A stretch of DNA of 64,000 bases from JAIBJN01 sp963811635 (GTDB taxonomy: Bacteria > Actinomycetota > Thermoleophilia > Gaiellales > Gaiellaceae): positions 8,374-72,373 of the forward strand of contig CAWESB010000021.1 in assembly GCA_963811635.1 (NCBI GenBank), given 5' to 3'. A program made the translations under genes and the position numbers. This document shows positions 17,899-25,929 of the stretch, in pieces; the first letter of the stretch is position 1, and each line of letters opens with the position of its first letter. The notes under the pieces were generated by a model. It searched no databases. It worked only from the letters and a program-made list of their open reading frames with translations, and was not told the origin of the DNA.

Positions 17899-18381
17899 AT
17901 GTCTGCCACCGCACCCGAGAACACGAGCGCCACTGCCGTCGAGGTATTCACCCGACTCCTGCGCGCACATGCGACGACCGCGCGGTGCGTCGGCGCGAAG
18001 CTCCTCGCCGAGCACGGGCTCAGCCTCAACGACTACGAGGCGCTTTACCTTCTCGCGCGCGCCGACGGCCGCCGCCTGAAGCGCGTCGAGCTCGCCCGTC
18101 GACTCGTCCTGACGCCGTCGGGAGTGACCCGGCTGCTCGAAGGCCTCGAGGAGACGGGACTGGTCGAGCGCGCCGAGTGCTCGAGCGACCTGCGGATTAC
18201 CTACGCGCAGCTGACCGACGCCGGCCTCCACACCCTCAGGGCCGCGTCCTGCGACCACGAGGGCTCGATCAAGGCCTTGCTCGACGAGCATCTGAGCCCT
18301 GACGAGGTGCAGCTGTTGGCCGAGCTGCTCGGCAGGCTTCCCGGCGTCCTCGATGACGACGGGGCTTCCTGCGGAACCTAG
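17899..18381 (+). CDS. MarR family transcriptional regulator
   Basis: Winged-helix regulator of 160 residues. The core LNDYEALYLLARADGRRLKRVELARRLVLTPSGVTRLLEGLEETGLVERAECSSDLRITYAQLTDAG contains the recognition helix and the wing. The ATG at 17899 is preferred; a TTG at 17887 is in frame. It probably represses the divergent yceI-FMN reductase operon and itself; the ligand is unknown. Confidence 0.9.
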   Translation: MSATAPENTSATAVEVFTRLLRAHATTARCVGAKLLAEHGLSLNDYEALYLLARADGRRLKRVELARRLVLTPSGVTRLLEGLEETGLVERAECSSDLRITYAQLTDAGLHTLRAASCDHEGSIKALLDEHLSPDEVQLLAELLGRLPGVLDDDGASCGT

Positions 18382-18456
18382 CGTTCGGTTAGCCGCACCA
18401 CCGGACGCAGGGTGTCCGCCTTCCGGCGCGGAGGGCATTGGAGCAAGCTTTGCGCC

Positions 18457-18921
18457 ATGCAACACCCAGCGGCACTCGAACGACTCCCGACCGAGGCCTC
18501 GGGCTCGGCCGGCCGGCCAGCGTCGGTCGAGAGCTCTGCGTCGGCCGGATTCATGGCCCCGCTCCACGCGCACGAGGCGGACGAGTCCATCCACGTTCTC
18601 GAGGGCCGACTGCGGCTGTACGCGGGCGGGAAGTCCGTCCGGATGCAGGCGGGCGATTCCTACGTCGTCGAGCGGGGCGTCGCGCACACGTATCGCGTCG
18701 AGTCGTGGCACGCGCGCGCCGTCTTCACGACCCTCACCCGCTCGGCCGCGCGCTACGAGAGCTTCCTGCGCGCGATCGGCCCCGTGGCGCCCGGCGCCGC
18801 CTGGGCCTCAGCCGAGGATGAGGCGACCGTGACGGCGATCGCGGGGGCCGCGCAGACCACGGTCCTCGGGCCTCCGGGAACGCTTCCGCCGGGCCTCGAA
18901 CACAGCGCCCACGCGGCCTAG
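18457..18921 (+). CDS. Cupin domain protein
   Basis: Protein of 154 residues with one cupin barrel. The metal-binding motif 1 region is APLHAHEADESIHVLEGRLRLYAGG, and motif 2 is the GDSYVVERGVAHTYRVES segment with its histidine. The C-terminal 50 residues are Ala/Pro-rich. Function cannot be assigned; similar proteins are small regulators or dioxygenase-like enzymes. An ATG at 18412 in the same frame is possible, but homology-like sequence begins after 18457. Confidence 0.82.
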   Translation: MQHPAALERLPTEASGSAGRPASVESSASAGFMAPLHAHEADESIHVLEGRLRLYAGGKSVRMQAGDSYVVERGVAHTYRVESWHARAVFTTLTRSAARYESFLRAIGPVAPGAAWASAEDEATVTAIAGAAQTTVLGPPGTLPPGLEHSAHAA

Positions 18922-18975
18922 ACAACGCCCGTTCCCCCGGAATTCCGGCTCTCGCGGCCGCGTTTAAGTAGGTGT

Positions 18976-19236
18976 ATGAGAACCATTACCGACATCCGGG
19001 ATGAGCTCGAGCGCGCCGTCGAGCGGCGGGCCGAGCTCTGGCACGAGCTCAACAACGGCGTCGACCCGATCAAGTCGGCCGAGGCCGCCGAGCTCTCCAA
19101 CAAGATCGACGAGCTCTGGGCGGAGGCGCGTGCGCTGCGCGCGTACCACCGCTTCGGCCCGTCGGATGAGATCCGCGCCCGCGCAAGGGCCGAAGAGCGG
19201 CTCGAGCGCGATTCGCGGCGACTCAAGGCCGCCTAG
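18976..19236 (+). CDS. Small alpha-helical protein (hypothetical)
   Basis: Highly charged protein of 86 residues that should form a long helical hairpin or coiled coil, for example DIRDELERAVERRAELWHEL and ELSNKIDELWAEARALR. No family is recognised. TTAAGT lies 6 nt before the ATG. The stop codon is in the loop of a perfect 7-bp hairpin (19227-19245). Confidence 0.65.
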   Translation: MRTITDIRDELERAVERRAELWHELNNGVDPIKSAEAAELSNKIDELWAEARALRAYHRFGPSDEIRARARAEERLERDSRRLKAA

Positions 19237-19245
19237 CAGGCGGCC
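19227..19245 (+). terminator. Hairpin around the stop codon of the 18976-19236 gene
   Basis: GGCCGCC-TAGCA-GGCGGCC, a perfect 7-bp stem with the TAG stop codon in the 5-nt loop. There is no T-run. Confidence 0.45.
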
Positions 19246-19249
19246 CGGG

Positions 19250-19269
19250 AAGGCGGCCTAGGCCGCCTT
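19250..19269 (-). terminator. Perfect 20-bp palindrome at the 3' end of the zinc-ribbon gene
   Basis: AAGGCGGCCT and its exact inverse, covering the last codons and stop of the minus-strand gene. Together with the hairpin 5 bp away it probably separates the two convergent transcripts. Confidence 0.45.
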
Positions 19270-19506
19270 CTCTTCGCTGGCGGCGACCTTGTCGGCTGCG
19301 AGCGGCATCAAGTAGCCGCAGCGGGTGCAGACGACAACGATCACGGAGATGGAGTCGCGTGTGCCGTTCGCCGACGCGATCTCGCACGGCTGCTGGCCGA
19401 CGCCCAGCCGGTCGACCGCCTTGCAGAGCGGGCAGGAGACCGCATAGCGAGCCAGGTGTTCTTCGACGACGGCGACGTCGACGCCGGCGGCCGCAGATTT
19501 CGCCAT
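19258..19506 (-). CDS. Small zinc-ribbon-like protein (hypothetical)
   Basis: Protein of 82 residues with two CxxC knuckles, SCPLCKAVDRLG and VVCTRCGYLMPL, about 38 residues apart, consistent with one zinc site. The ends are Ala-rich. Function unknown. The ATG at 19506 has TACGGT six nt upstream and no Shine-Dalgarno, another leaderless arrangement. Confidence 0.72.
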   Translation of the reverse strand: MAKSAAAGVDVAVVEEHLARYAVSCPLCKAVDRLGVGQQPCEIASANGTRDSISVIVVVCTRCGYLMPLAADKVAASEEKAA

Positions 19507-19512
19507 GCTTCG

Positions 19513-19518
19513 ACCGTA
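19513..19518 (-). promoter_or_regulatory. -10 element of the small zinc-ribbon gene (leaderless)
   Basis: TACGGT on the minus strand, 6 nt before the ATG at 19506. Confidence 0.5.
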
Positions 19519-19575
19519 GCGGCGCCCGGGCACCCGGTCACCCCCCGTTCGGGGAATCAAGACAAAAGTCAACAC

Positions 19576-20595
19576 GTGCGCATCCTCGTCGTCTCACAGA
19601 TGTTCCCGAGCCCCGCGGCTCCCGACTTCGGCGTCTTCGTCGCCGACCTCTCACGCGAGCTCGAGCGCCGCGGGAACGAGCTCGCCTACGTCGTCCCGGC
19701 CGGTGACGGGCACTCGAGGACGAAGCATCTCCGGCTTGCTGCCGCGGCGGTGCGCGAAGCGCGCCGGTTCCGGCCTGACGTCGTCCACGCGCATTTCCTC
19801 TTCCCGGCCGGAGGCGCGGCTGCAGCGGCGGCGCGGGTCTCGGGCGCCGGCCTCGTCGTCACCGCCCACGGTCGCGACGTGCGCAACATCGGCTCGATCC
19901 CGGGCGTCGGCAGCGCGACCAGGCTCGCGCTGCGCCGGGCGCAGGTCGTGGCCGTCTCCGACTACCTTCGGCGGGAGCTCGTGGCGCGCCTTCCCGGCCT
20001 CGAGGGCCGGGTCGAGGTCATCGACTGCGGCGTCGACCTCGAACGCTTTCGCGGACGCGACGCCGCCGAGTTGCGGGCCCGGCTGGGCTGGCAAGGGGAG
20101 CCGCCGTTCTACCTCCTCGTCGGGACACTGGACGAGCGCAAGAACCCGGTTCGGCTCGCCGAGGCGTTCGCCGAGCTGCCGGCAGGAAGCCTCGCCGTCG
20201 TCGGTGACGGGCCGCTGCGCCCGGCACTCGAAGGGCGTGAGCGCGTCCGTCTCGTCGGACGCGTCGCGCACGACGACGTTGCCGACTGGATCGGGGCGGC
20301 CGACGTCGTCTGCCAGCCCAGCCTCTTCGAGCCGTTCGGGCAGGCCCTCCTCGAAGGGCTCGCGTCCGAGCGATCCGTCCTCGCCACGCGCGTGGGCGGG
20401 CCGCCCGAGTTCGTGCCGTCCGAGGCCGGGGTCCTGGTCGATCCGATGAGCGTCGAGGCGATCGCCGAGGGCCTGGCGGCGGCGGCCGCGCTCCCCAGCC
20501 CGAATGCGGCCGCACGTGAGGCCGCCGCGGCCCACGATGTGCGCGTCCAGGCCGAGAAGGTGGAGCGGCTGCTTCAGAAGGCCGCGGCACAATGA
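19576..20595 (+). CDS. Glycosyltransferase family 4 protein
   Basis: GT-B fold glycosyltransferase of 339 residues. The N-terminal domain begins VRILVVSQMFPSPAAPDFGVFVADLSREL. The C-terminal nucleotide-sugar-binding domain has YLLVGTLDERKNPVRLAEAF, VVGDGPLRPAL and the EX7E signature in EPFGQALLEGLASE. Acceptor and sugar are unknown; it could act in envelope polysaccharide or phosphatidylinositol mannoside synthesis. It starts at GTG 19576 and overlaps the next gene by ATGA. Confidence 0.9.
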   Translation: MRILVVSQMFPSPAAPDFGVFVADLSRELERRGNELAYVVPAGDGHSRTKHLRLAAAAVREARRFRPDVVHAHFLFPAGGAAAAAARVSGAGLVVTAHGRDVRNIGSIPGVGSATRLALRRAQVVAVSDYLRRELVARLPGLEGRVEVIDCGVDLERFRGRDAAELRARLGWQGEPPFYLLVGTLDERKNPVRLAEAFAELPAGSLAVVGDGPLRPALEGRERVRLVGRVAHDDVADWIGAADVVCQPSLFEPFGQALLEGLASERSVLATRVGGPPEFVPSEAGVLVDPMSVEAIAEGLAAAAALPSPNAAAREAAAAHDVRVQAEKVERLLQKAAAQ

Positions 20596-21529
20596 CCGGG
20601 ATGCACGACCACCGTCACCACGAGGGGCGCGTGACCGGCGCGGCCGACAGGAGACTGCTCGGGCTCTCGCTCGCGCTGCTCCTCGCCTTCATGGTCGCGG
20701 AGGTGGTCTTCGGCATCGTCGCCGAGTCGCTCGCCCTCCTCGCCGACGCCGGGCACATGCTCACCGATGCCGCGGCGCTCGGCCTGGCCCTCCTCGCCGC
20801 CTCGCTCGCAACTCGTCCTCCGGGCGGAAGGTGGACGTTCGGCTTCGGACGCGTCGAGATCCTGGCCGCGCAGGCCAACGGCATCACGCTGCTGCTCTTC
20901 GGCGCCTGGATCGTGTACGAGGCGATCCGGCGCCTGATCGACCCGCTCGAGGTCGACGCGGGCATCGTCGGAATCGTCGCCCTCGTCGGGATTCTCGTGA
21001 ACCTGGCCGTGGTCGCCCTCCTCTCGCGGGCCCAGAGGCAGAGCCTGAACGTGCGCGGCGCGTACCTGCACATCGTCACGGACCTCGCAGCGTTCGTCGG
21101 CACGGGGCTGGCCGCGGCCGTGATCCTCCTCACTGGCTGGAACCGGGTCGATCCGGTCGCTTCGCTCTTCGTTGCCGCGCTGATGTTCGCCGCCGCCTGG
21201 TCGCTCCTGCGTGAGTCGGGCCGCATCTTCCTCGAGGGCGCCCCCGAGTCGGCGCCGCCGGCGGACGTCGGCCCCGCGATCGCCGCCCACTCCGGGGTCG
21301 TCGAGACCCACGACCTCCACGTCTGGACCGTCACCGACGGTTTCCCGCCCTCTCCGCCCACGTGCTCGTGCAACCCGGCGCGGACTGCCATCGCATTCGT
21401 CTCGAGCTCGAGACGATGCTGCACGACCGCTTCGGAATCGACCACACGACGCTCCAGGTCGAGCATGTCGGGTCGGCGCGGGGCCTGGAGATCAGCCGGT
21501 CGGGGCCGCGAGGCGACCTGCTAGCCTGA
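20592..21529 (+). CDS. Cation diffusion facilitator (CDF) transporter, frameshifted near the 3' end
   Basis: Membrane efflux protein for divalent metals (zinc type), with a His-rich N-terminus (MHDHRHHEG), about six helices and the metal-site motifs ADAGHMLTDAAALG and YLHIVTDLAAF. The frame continues correctly to DLHVWTVTDGFP, then runs out of homology and stops at 21524. One base inserted near 21348 restores ALSAHVLVQPGADCHRI and on to GLEISRSGPRGDLLA with a stop at 21527-21529. A one-base deletion is therefore likely, by error or mutation. The rest of the cytoplasmic domain is intact. Confidence 0.85.
21522..21527 (+). promoter_or_regulatory. -10 element of secG (leaderless)
   Basis: TAGCCT, 7 nt before the GTG at 21535. 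It overlaps the true end of the CDF gene. Confidence 0.55.
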
Positions 21530-21534
21530 CTGCC

Positions 21535-21756
21535 GTGACCGGGCTCTTCGCAGTCATCCAGGTTCTGCTCTCCGCCGCGCTCATCGGCCTCGTGCTCATG
21601 CACTCGGGCCGCGACACGGGCTTCGGCGGGATGGGCTTCACGCCGGCCTCTCAGGGCGGGCAGCACATCGTCGAGCGGAACTTGACGCGCTTGACCGTGT
21701 TCGTGGCGCTCCTCTTCGCCATCAACACGATCGTGCTCTTCTACCAGTTCGACTAG
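21535..21756 (+). CDS. secG: Preprotein translocase subunit SecG
   Basis: Small membrane subunit (73 residues) of the SecYEG translocon. It has two hydrophobic helices (residues 4-20 and about 50-70) joined by the typical glycine-rich loop SGRDTGFGGMGFTPASQGGQHIVERNLTRLT. Length and topology match SecG. The start is GTG with a TAGCCT hexamer 7 nt upstream. Confidence 0.9.
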   Translation: MTGLFAVIQVLLSAALIGLVLMHSGRDTGFGGMGFTPASQGGQHIVERNLTRLTVFVALLFAINTIVLFYQFD

Positions 21757-22016
21757 CGGGCGCCGCCGGCGATCGCGGCGACGAGCCTGATCTCCTCGCT
21801 GCCGTCGAGCCTCGTTGCCACGCCCTCACGCTCGCGCGCGTCGATCCCGTCGACGTAGACGTTGACCAGCGGCCGGAGCTCGCCGCGCTCGTCGAAGACG
21901 AGGTCCGAGACGGGCAGTGCCCGCAGGGCGTCCTCCACGGTCTCCGCCTCGAGCTCGAAGCGGTTGCGCCCGCCGGCCTCGGCGGCGAGCATCGAGGGGA
22001 GGAGGACTACCGCCAC
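21753..22016 (-). CDS. MoaD/ThiS-family (CysO-like) beta-grasp protein with masked diglycine
   Basis: Ubiquitin-like sulfur-carrier family protein of 87 residues. It aligns by eye to mycobacterial CysO in the second half: RPLVNVYVDGIDAREREGVATRLDGSEEIRL. It ends AIAGGAR, so the conserved GG that is normally the exact C-terminus and is thiocarboxylated is followed by Ala-Arg and would need trimming. The GTG at 22016 overlaps the end of the propeller gene, making it the last gene of a tldD-pmbA-propeller-MoaD operon. A role as sulfur carrier or protein modifier is family inference. Confidence 0.82.
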   Translation of the reverse strand: MAVVLLPSMLAAEAGGRNRFELEAETVEDALRALPVSDLVFDERGELRPLVNVYVDGIDAREREGVATRLDGSEEIRLVAAIAGGAR

Positions 22017-23080
22017 TCGCCGGCTTCCACCGAGAGGATCGGTGGAAGCTGGTCGACTACCTCGAGCCAGGTCTCGCCTGCATCCGGGGAGACAAAGACC
22101 GAGCCGCTCTGCGTTCCGAGGTAGATGCCGGGCGGGTCGAGGCGGTCGGACGAGAACCCTTCGCGCAGCACCACGCTCCATGCCCGTTGCGGGAGCCCCT
22201 CGGTGAGCAGCTGCCACGAAGAGCCGCCGTCGTGCGTCCGGTAGACCCCCAGGCGTCCGTTGCACGTCACCCGGTCGTCCCCGCCGCCCTCGGGCACGAC
22301 GAAGGCAGTGTCGGGATCGCGGTGGTCCAGCGCGAGCGGGAAGCCGAAGCCGCTCGGGAGGCCGTTGCCCTCGAGCCGCTCCCAGCTCTCGCCGCGGTCG
22401 TCCGAGCGGTACACGCCGCAGTGGTTCTGCTGCCAGAGCCGTTCGGGCCGGCCCGGGTGGAGCAGCAGCTTGTGGACGCACTGGCCCAGGTCGGGGAACG
22501 GATCCGGGAGGAAGTCGGCGGCCGTACCTTGGTTTGCCGGCGTCCAGCTCTCGCCGCCGTCTTCGCTGCGGAAGACGCCGGCCGCCGAGATGCCGATGTA
22601 CATGCGCTCCGGCTCGTCCGGGTCGAGTGCGATCGAATGGCAGCACATGCCCCCGGCACCGGGGTTCCAGCGGTCGCGGGTCTCGTGCCCCAGGACCCCC
22701 TCGACGGCGTCCCAGGTCTCGCCGCCGTCGTCCGTCCGGAAGAGCACGCCCGGCGCGGCGCCGAGCCAGAGCCGGCCGTCCTCGCCGTCACGGCCGGGCT
22801 CGACGTGCCACGTCTTCTCCAGCTTCAGGCCGCTCTCCTCCGGCAGCCCGAGCTGCTCGGTGCGCGCCCAGCTCTTCCCGCGGTCATGCGAGCGGTGGAC
22901 TGTCGCTCCGAGCACCTCGTTGTTGGACGCCGCGTAGATCGTGTCGTCACGCGGGTCGACCACGGCGTGGAAGATCGACCAGCCGGGTAGCTGCGGGCCT
23001 TCGAGCCGCCACTCGCGTCGCTCTTCGTCGCTCTCCAGGACGAAGAGCCCCTTGCGCGTCCCGACGAGGACGACCGGCAT
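22007..23080 (-). CDS. Asp-box (BNR) repeat beta-propeller protein, sialidase-like
   Basis: Protein of 357 residues with at least six Asp-box repeats of the S/T-x-D-x-G-x-[ST]-W type: SHDRGKSW, TDDGGETW, SEDGGESW, SDDRGESW, THDGGSSW and SPDAGETW. They define a WD40/YVTN/BNR-like propeller of six or seven blades. No signal peptide is present, so it should be cytoplasmic, unlike secreted sialidases. The catalytic residues of true sialidases were not recognised. It starts one base inside the pmbA stop region and overlaps the MoaD-like gene by 10 bp. Confidence 0.85.
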   Translation of the reverse strand: MPVVLVGTRKGLFVLESDEERREWRLEGPQLPGWSIFHAVVDPRDDTIYAASNNEVLGATVHRSHDRGKSWARTEQLGLPEESGLKLEKTWHVEPGRDGEDGRLWLGAAPGVLFRTDDGGETWDAVEGVLGHETRDRWNPGAGGMCCHSIALDPDEPERMYIGISAAGVFRSEDGGESWTPANQGTAADFLPDPFPDLGQCVHKLLLHPGRPERLWQQNHCGVYRSDDRGESWERLEGNGLPSGFGFPLALDHRDPDTAFVVPEGGGDDRVTCNGRLGVYRTHDGGSSWQLLTEGLPQRAWSVVLREGFSSDRLDPPGIYLGTQSGSVFVSPDAGETWLEVVDQLPPILSVEAGEWR

Positions 23081-24445
23081 CAGAGGCCGGGCCCCGACCC
23101 CGTCCCGACGACTGTGAACGAATCCGTCGCCACGGCAGGGACGAGCGTGCCGAATGGGTAGCGCTCGTCGTAGAAGTCGCTCCGGTTCACGAGCGTGACC
23201 TGCTCGGAGAGGCCGAGCAGCCCGGCCGCCAGCGCCGGGAACGACGTCGTGAAGCGGAGGTTGACGACCGGGGTTGTCACCTTGCCGCCTTCGATGCGGA
23301 AGGTGCCGTCCCGCGTCATGCCGGTGATGATCCCCTCGCGCGGGTCGACGATGCCAAGGTAGTGCAGGCGCGTCACGTAGATGCCCTCGCCGACGGCCTC
23401 GGCGAGCTCGTCCACCGATCCGGCGCTCCCGCCGCCCATGGCCAGGTTGAAGGGGATCGGGCCGAAGGCTTGCGCCGGAGGCGCGAGCGCGTGGCCGGTC
23501 GAGACGTGGCCGTCGCCCGCGTGCTTGGCGGTGCGGCGGTCCCAGACGACGTCCCGGGCGATCCCGTCCTCCACGATCGTGACCGGCTGCTTGGGGACGC
23601 CTTCCATGTCGAACGCCTTCGGATAGCCGCGCGCGTCGAGCCCGTCGTCGCGCACGCTGAAGCTCTCGTGGAAGAGCTTCTCGCCGAGGCGTCCGGAGAG
23701 ATAGCTGCGGCCCTCGAGCAGGGCGAGCGCGTTCAGCGAGGTGAAGGCGAAGTAGAAAAGGAGCTCTGAGATCGCGTAGGGCTCGAGCACCGCCCGGAAT
23801 GTCTGCGGCTCGATCGTCCCGGCGCCACGGGTGCGCGCCGCCTTCTCGGCAGCCTCCCGCGCCACCGCCGCCGGGTCCAGGTCGGATGCGCGCCACGAGG
23901 TCGCCTCCGCGTAGCCGGAGGAGTCGTCCGACGAGGCGAGGGTGAGCACGCTCACGTCGGTCATGCGCTGCGAGACGGCGTGGCCGGTGGTCGAGGCGAC
24001 GGCGACCTCGGTGACCCCGCTCGTGTAATAGCCGTAGAGGCCGAGATCGGGCGCCGCCGCGATCGCGGCTGCCGCCGCTTCCGCCTGGTCTTCCGGCGTC
24101 AGGGCGGCGGTCGGCTCGTCGTAGCCCTTGGCGTCCGGGACGGGTGCGGGCTCCTGCAGGCCGGCGAACGAGGGATCGACGGGAGAGCTGTCGGCGGCCT
24201 CGGCGGCGTGGCGTGCCGCCTCGGCCAGTCCGTCGTCGTCGGTGCGGTTCGTGGTCGCGCAACCGACGCGCCCGTCGCGCACGACGCGCAGCGTCACGGT
24301 CTCGTCGCGGATCAGAGGTCGGCTGGTGGACGGCCGAGGCAGCGAAGCGCGCGAAGCCGGAGCTCTCGACGTGGACCGAGACGTCGGCCTCGTCACCCTG
24401 CGCGGCCTTGACCGCGCGCTCGGCGAGGTCGAGCCCCCGGCTCAC
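23080..24445 (-). CDS. TldD/PmbA family protein (PmbA/TldE-like), frameshifted near the 5' end
   Basis: Partner subunit of the TldD/TldE metalloprotease, which in E. coli processes microcin B17 and degrades CcdA. The N-terminus starts at the GTG overlapping tldD (GTGA) with GLDLAERAVKAAQGDEADVSVHVESSGFARFAASAVHQPT. One extra base near 24314-24318 then shifts the frame, and LIRDETVTLRVVRDGRVGCATTNR continues to VNRSDFYDERYPFGTLVPAVATDSFTVVG. It lacks the HExxxH motif, as expected for the non-catalytic partner. The frameshift is probably a sequence error, because both halves are fully conserved. Confidence 0.85.
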
Positions 24446-25884
24446 TTGCGGACGCCCACCTGGACGTCGCGGAAGCGCGCGGGCGAGGTGCCGTGGGAGA
24501 CGTGCGCGTGCTGGCCGGGCTGGCCCTTGCCGCAGTTCGTGAGGCCGAACATCCGCCACTCCTCTGGCCCGGCGACGCCGTCGAGGCGTCCCCAGAACTC
24601 GGGCGTGACGCCCATGTAGGTCGGGTCACGCAGCATCTTGCCGAGCTTGCCCTTCTTGATCTCCCAGGCGACCTGTGTGCCGAACTGGAAGTTGAGGCGC
24701 TTGTCGTCGATCGACCAGCTCTTGTTCGTGGAGAGGTAGAGACCGTCGTCGACGTCCGCGAGCAAGTCCTCGAGCGAGCCGCTGCCGGGCTCGAGATGGA
24801 GGTTGGTCATGCGGACGAGGGGCATGCGGCTCCAGTTGTCGGCGCGCATCGAGCCGCCGAAGTCGCGTCCGATCAGCGCCGAGGTCTCGCGCGAGGCGAG
24901 GTAGCCGGCGAGCACGCCCCGTTCGACGACCGGCTGCCTCCGCGCCGGCGACCCTTCGTCGTCCCAGCCGAACGTTCCGAGGCCGCGCGAGGTGGTCGGG
25001 TCGGCGGTGATGTTCATGTGCTCCGAGCCGTAGCGCAGGCTCCCGAGATCGCCCGGCTTGAGGAAGCTGGTCCCCGCGTAGGCGGCCTCCGTGCCATAGA
25101 CGCGGTCGAGCTCCGTCGGGTGACCGACGGACTCGTGCACCTGGAGCACCATCTGCTCGGCGTCGACCACGATCGTCGTCACCCCGGACGGGCAGGCATC
25201 GGCCGTCAGCAGCGCCGCGGCCTCCTCGCCGACGCGGGGCGCCTCTCGGTCGAGCCCGAGGGCTTCGACGAACTCCCAGCCGGTCTGACCGCTCGAGCCT
25301 CCGTGGGCGCTCGGGTAGCTCCGGTTCTGGACGCGTCCGTCAGCGGATACGGCCAGGGCGTCGATGCCGCCGCCGCACTCGACGAACCGCTGCGTGACGC
25401 GCGCGCCCTCCGACGAGCGGAAGACGCGCTGTTCGCGCATCGCCCGGACGGTGGCCTCCGTGATCTTCACCTCGGGCCGGCGCATGCCCTCCTCGGCGCG
25501 CAGGCAGAGGGAGATCTTCTCCTCCAGGGGCACGTCGACCGGGTCGCGCTCCATCGGCGCCGAGTACTCGCCGCTCGCGGGCGGGATCGGTGCAAGATCC
25601 ACCCGCGTGCGCGCGCGAGAGGCGCTGGCGCGGGCGAACGCGACAGCGCGCAGCGCTGCATCGCGGGCGCCCTCCTCCGACAGGCGGGGGTCGCCGGCGA
25701 AGCCCCAGGCGCCGTCGACGAGGACACGAACGCCGACCCCCTCCGTCTCGGAGTCGGAGACGGAGTCGACCTCACCGTTCTTCGTCGCCACCAGCTGCGC
25801 ACGGCGCTGGACGACGCGGGAGTCCGCGTAGCCGGCGCCGGCGCCGACGGCGGTGTCGATTGCGAGTCCTGCGAGGTCCTGCAC
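24442..25884 (-). CDS. tldD: TldD family metallopeptidase
   Basis: Catalytic subunit of the TldD/E protease, 480 residues. It has the metal-binding HExxxH motif in QVHESVGHPTELDR, followed by GTSFLKPGDLGSLRYGSEHMNITADPTTSRGLGTFGWDDEG and the third-ligand cysteine region FGLTNCGKGQPGQHAHVSHG. The complex cleaves unfolded peptides and RiPP precursors. The GTG start has TAATGT 9 nt upstream. It is the first gene of a four-gene overlapping operon. Confidence 0.92.
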   Translation of the reverse strand: MQDLAGLAIDTAVGAGAGYADSRVVQRRAQLVATKNGEVDSVSDSETEGVGVRVLVDGAWGFAGDPRLSEEGARDAALRAVAFARASASRARTRVDLAPIPPASGEYSAPMERDPVDVPLEEKISLCLRAEEGMRRPEVKITEATVRAMREQRVFRSSEGARVTQRFVECGGGIDALAVSADGRVQNRSYPSAHGGSSGQTGWEFVEALGLDREAPRVGEEAAALLTADACPSGVTTIVVDAEQMVLQVHESVGHPTELDRVYGTEAAYAGTSFLKPGDLGSLRYGSEHMNITADPTTSRGLGTFGWDDEGSPARRQPVVERGVLAGYLASRETSALIGRDFGGSMRADNWSRMPLVRMTNLHLEPGSGSLEDLLADVDDGLYLSTNKSWSIDDKRLNFQFGTQVAWEIKKGKLGKMLRDPTYMGVTPEFWGRLDGVAGPEEWRMFGLTNCGKGQPGQHAHVSHGTSPARFRDVQVGVRK

Positions 25885-25929
25885 GGCGGTCGTACATTAC
25901 TGACGCCGCTGGTGGAGCAGGTGGGCTCC

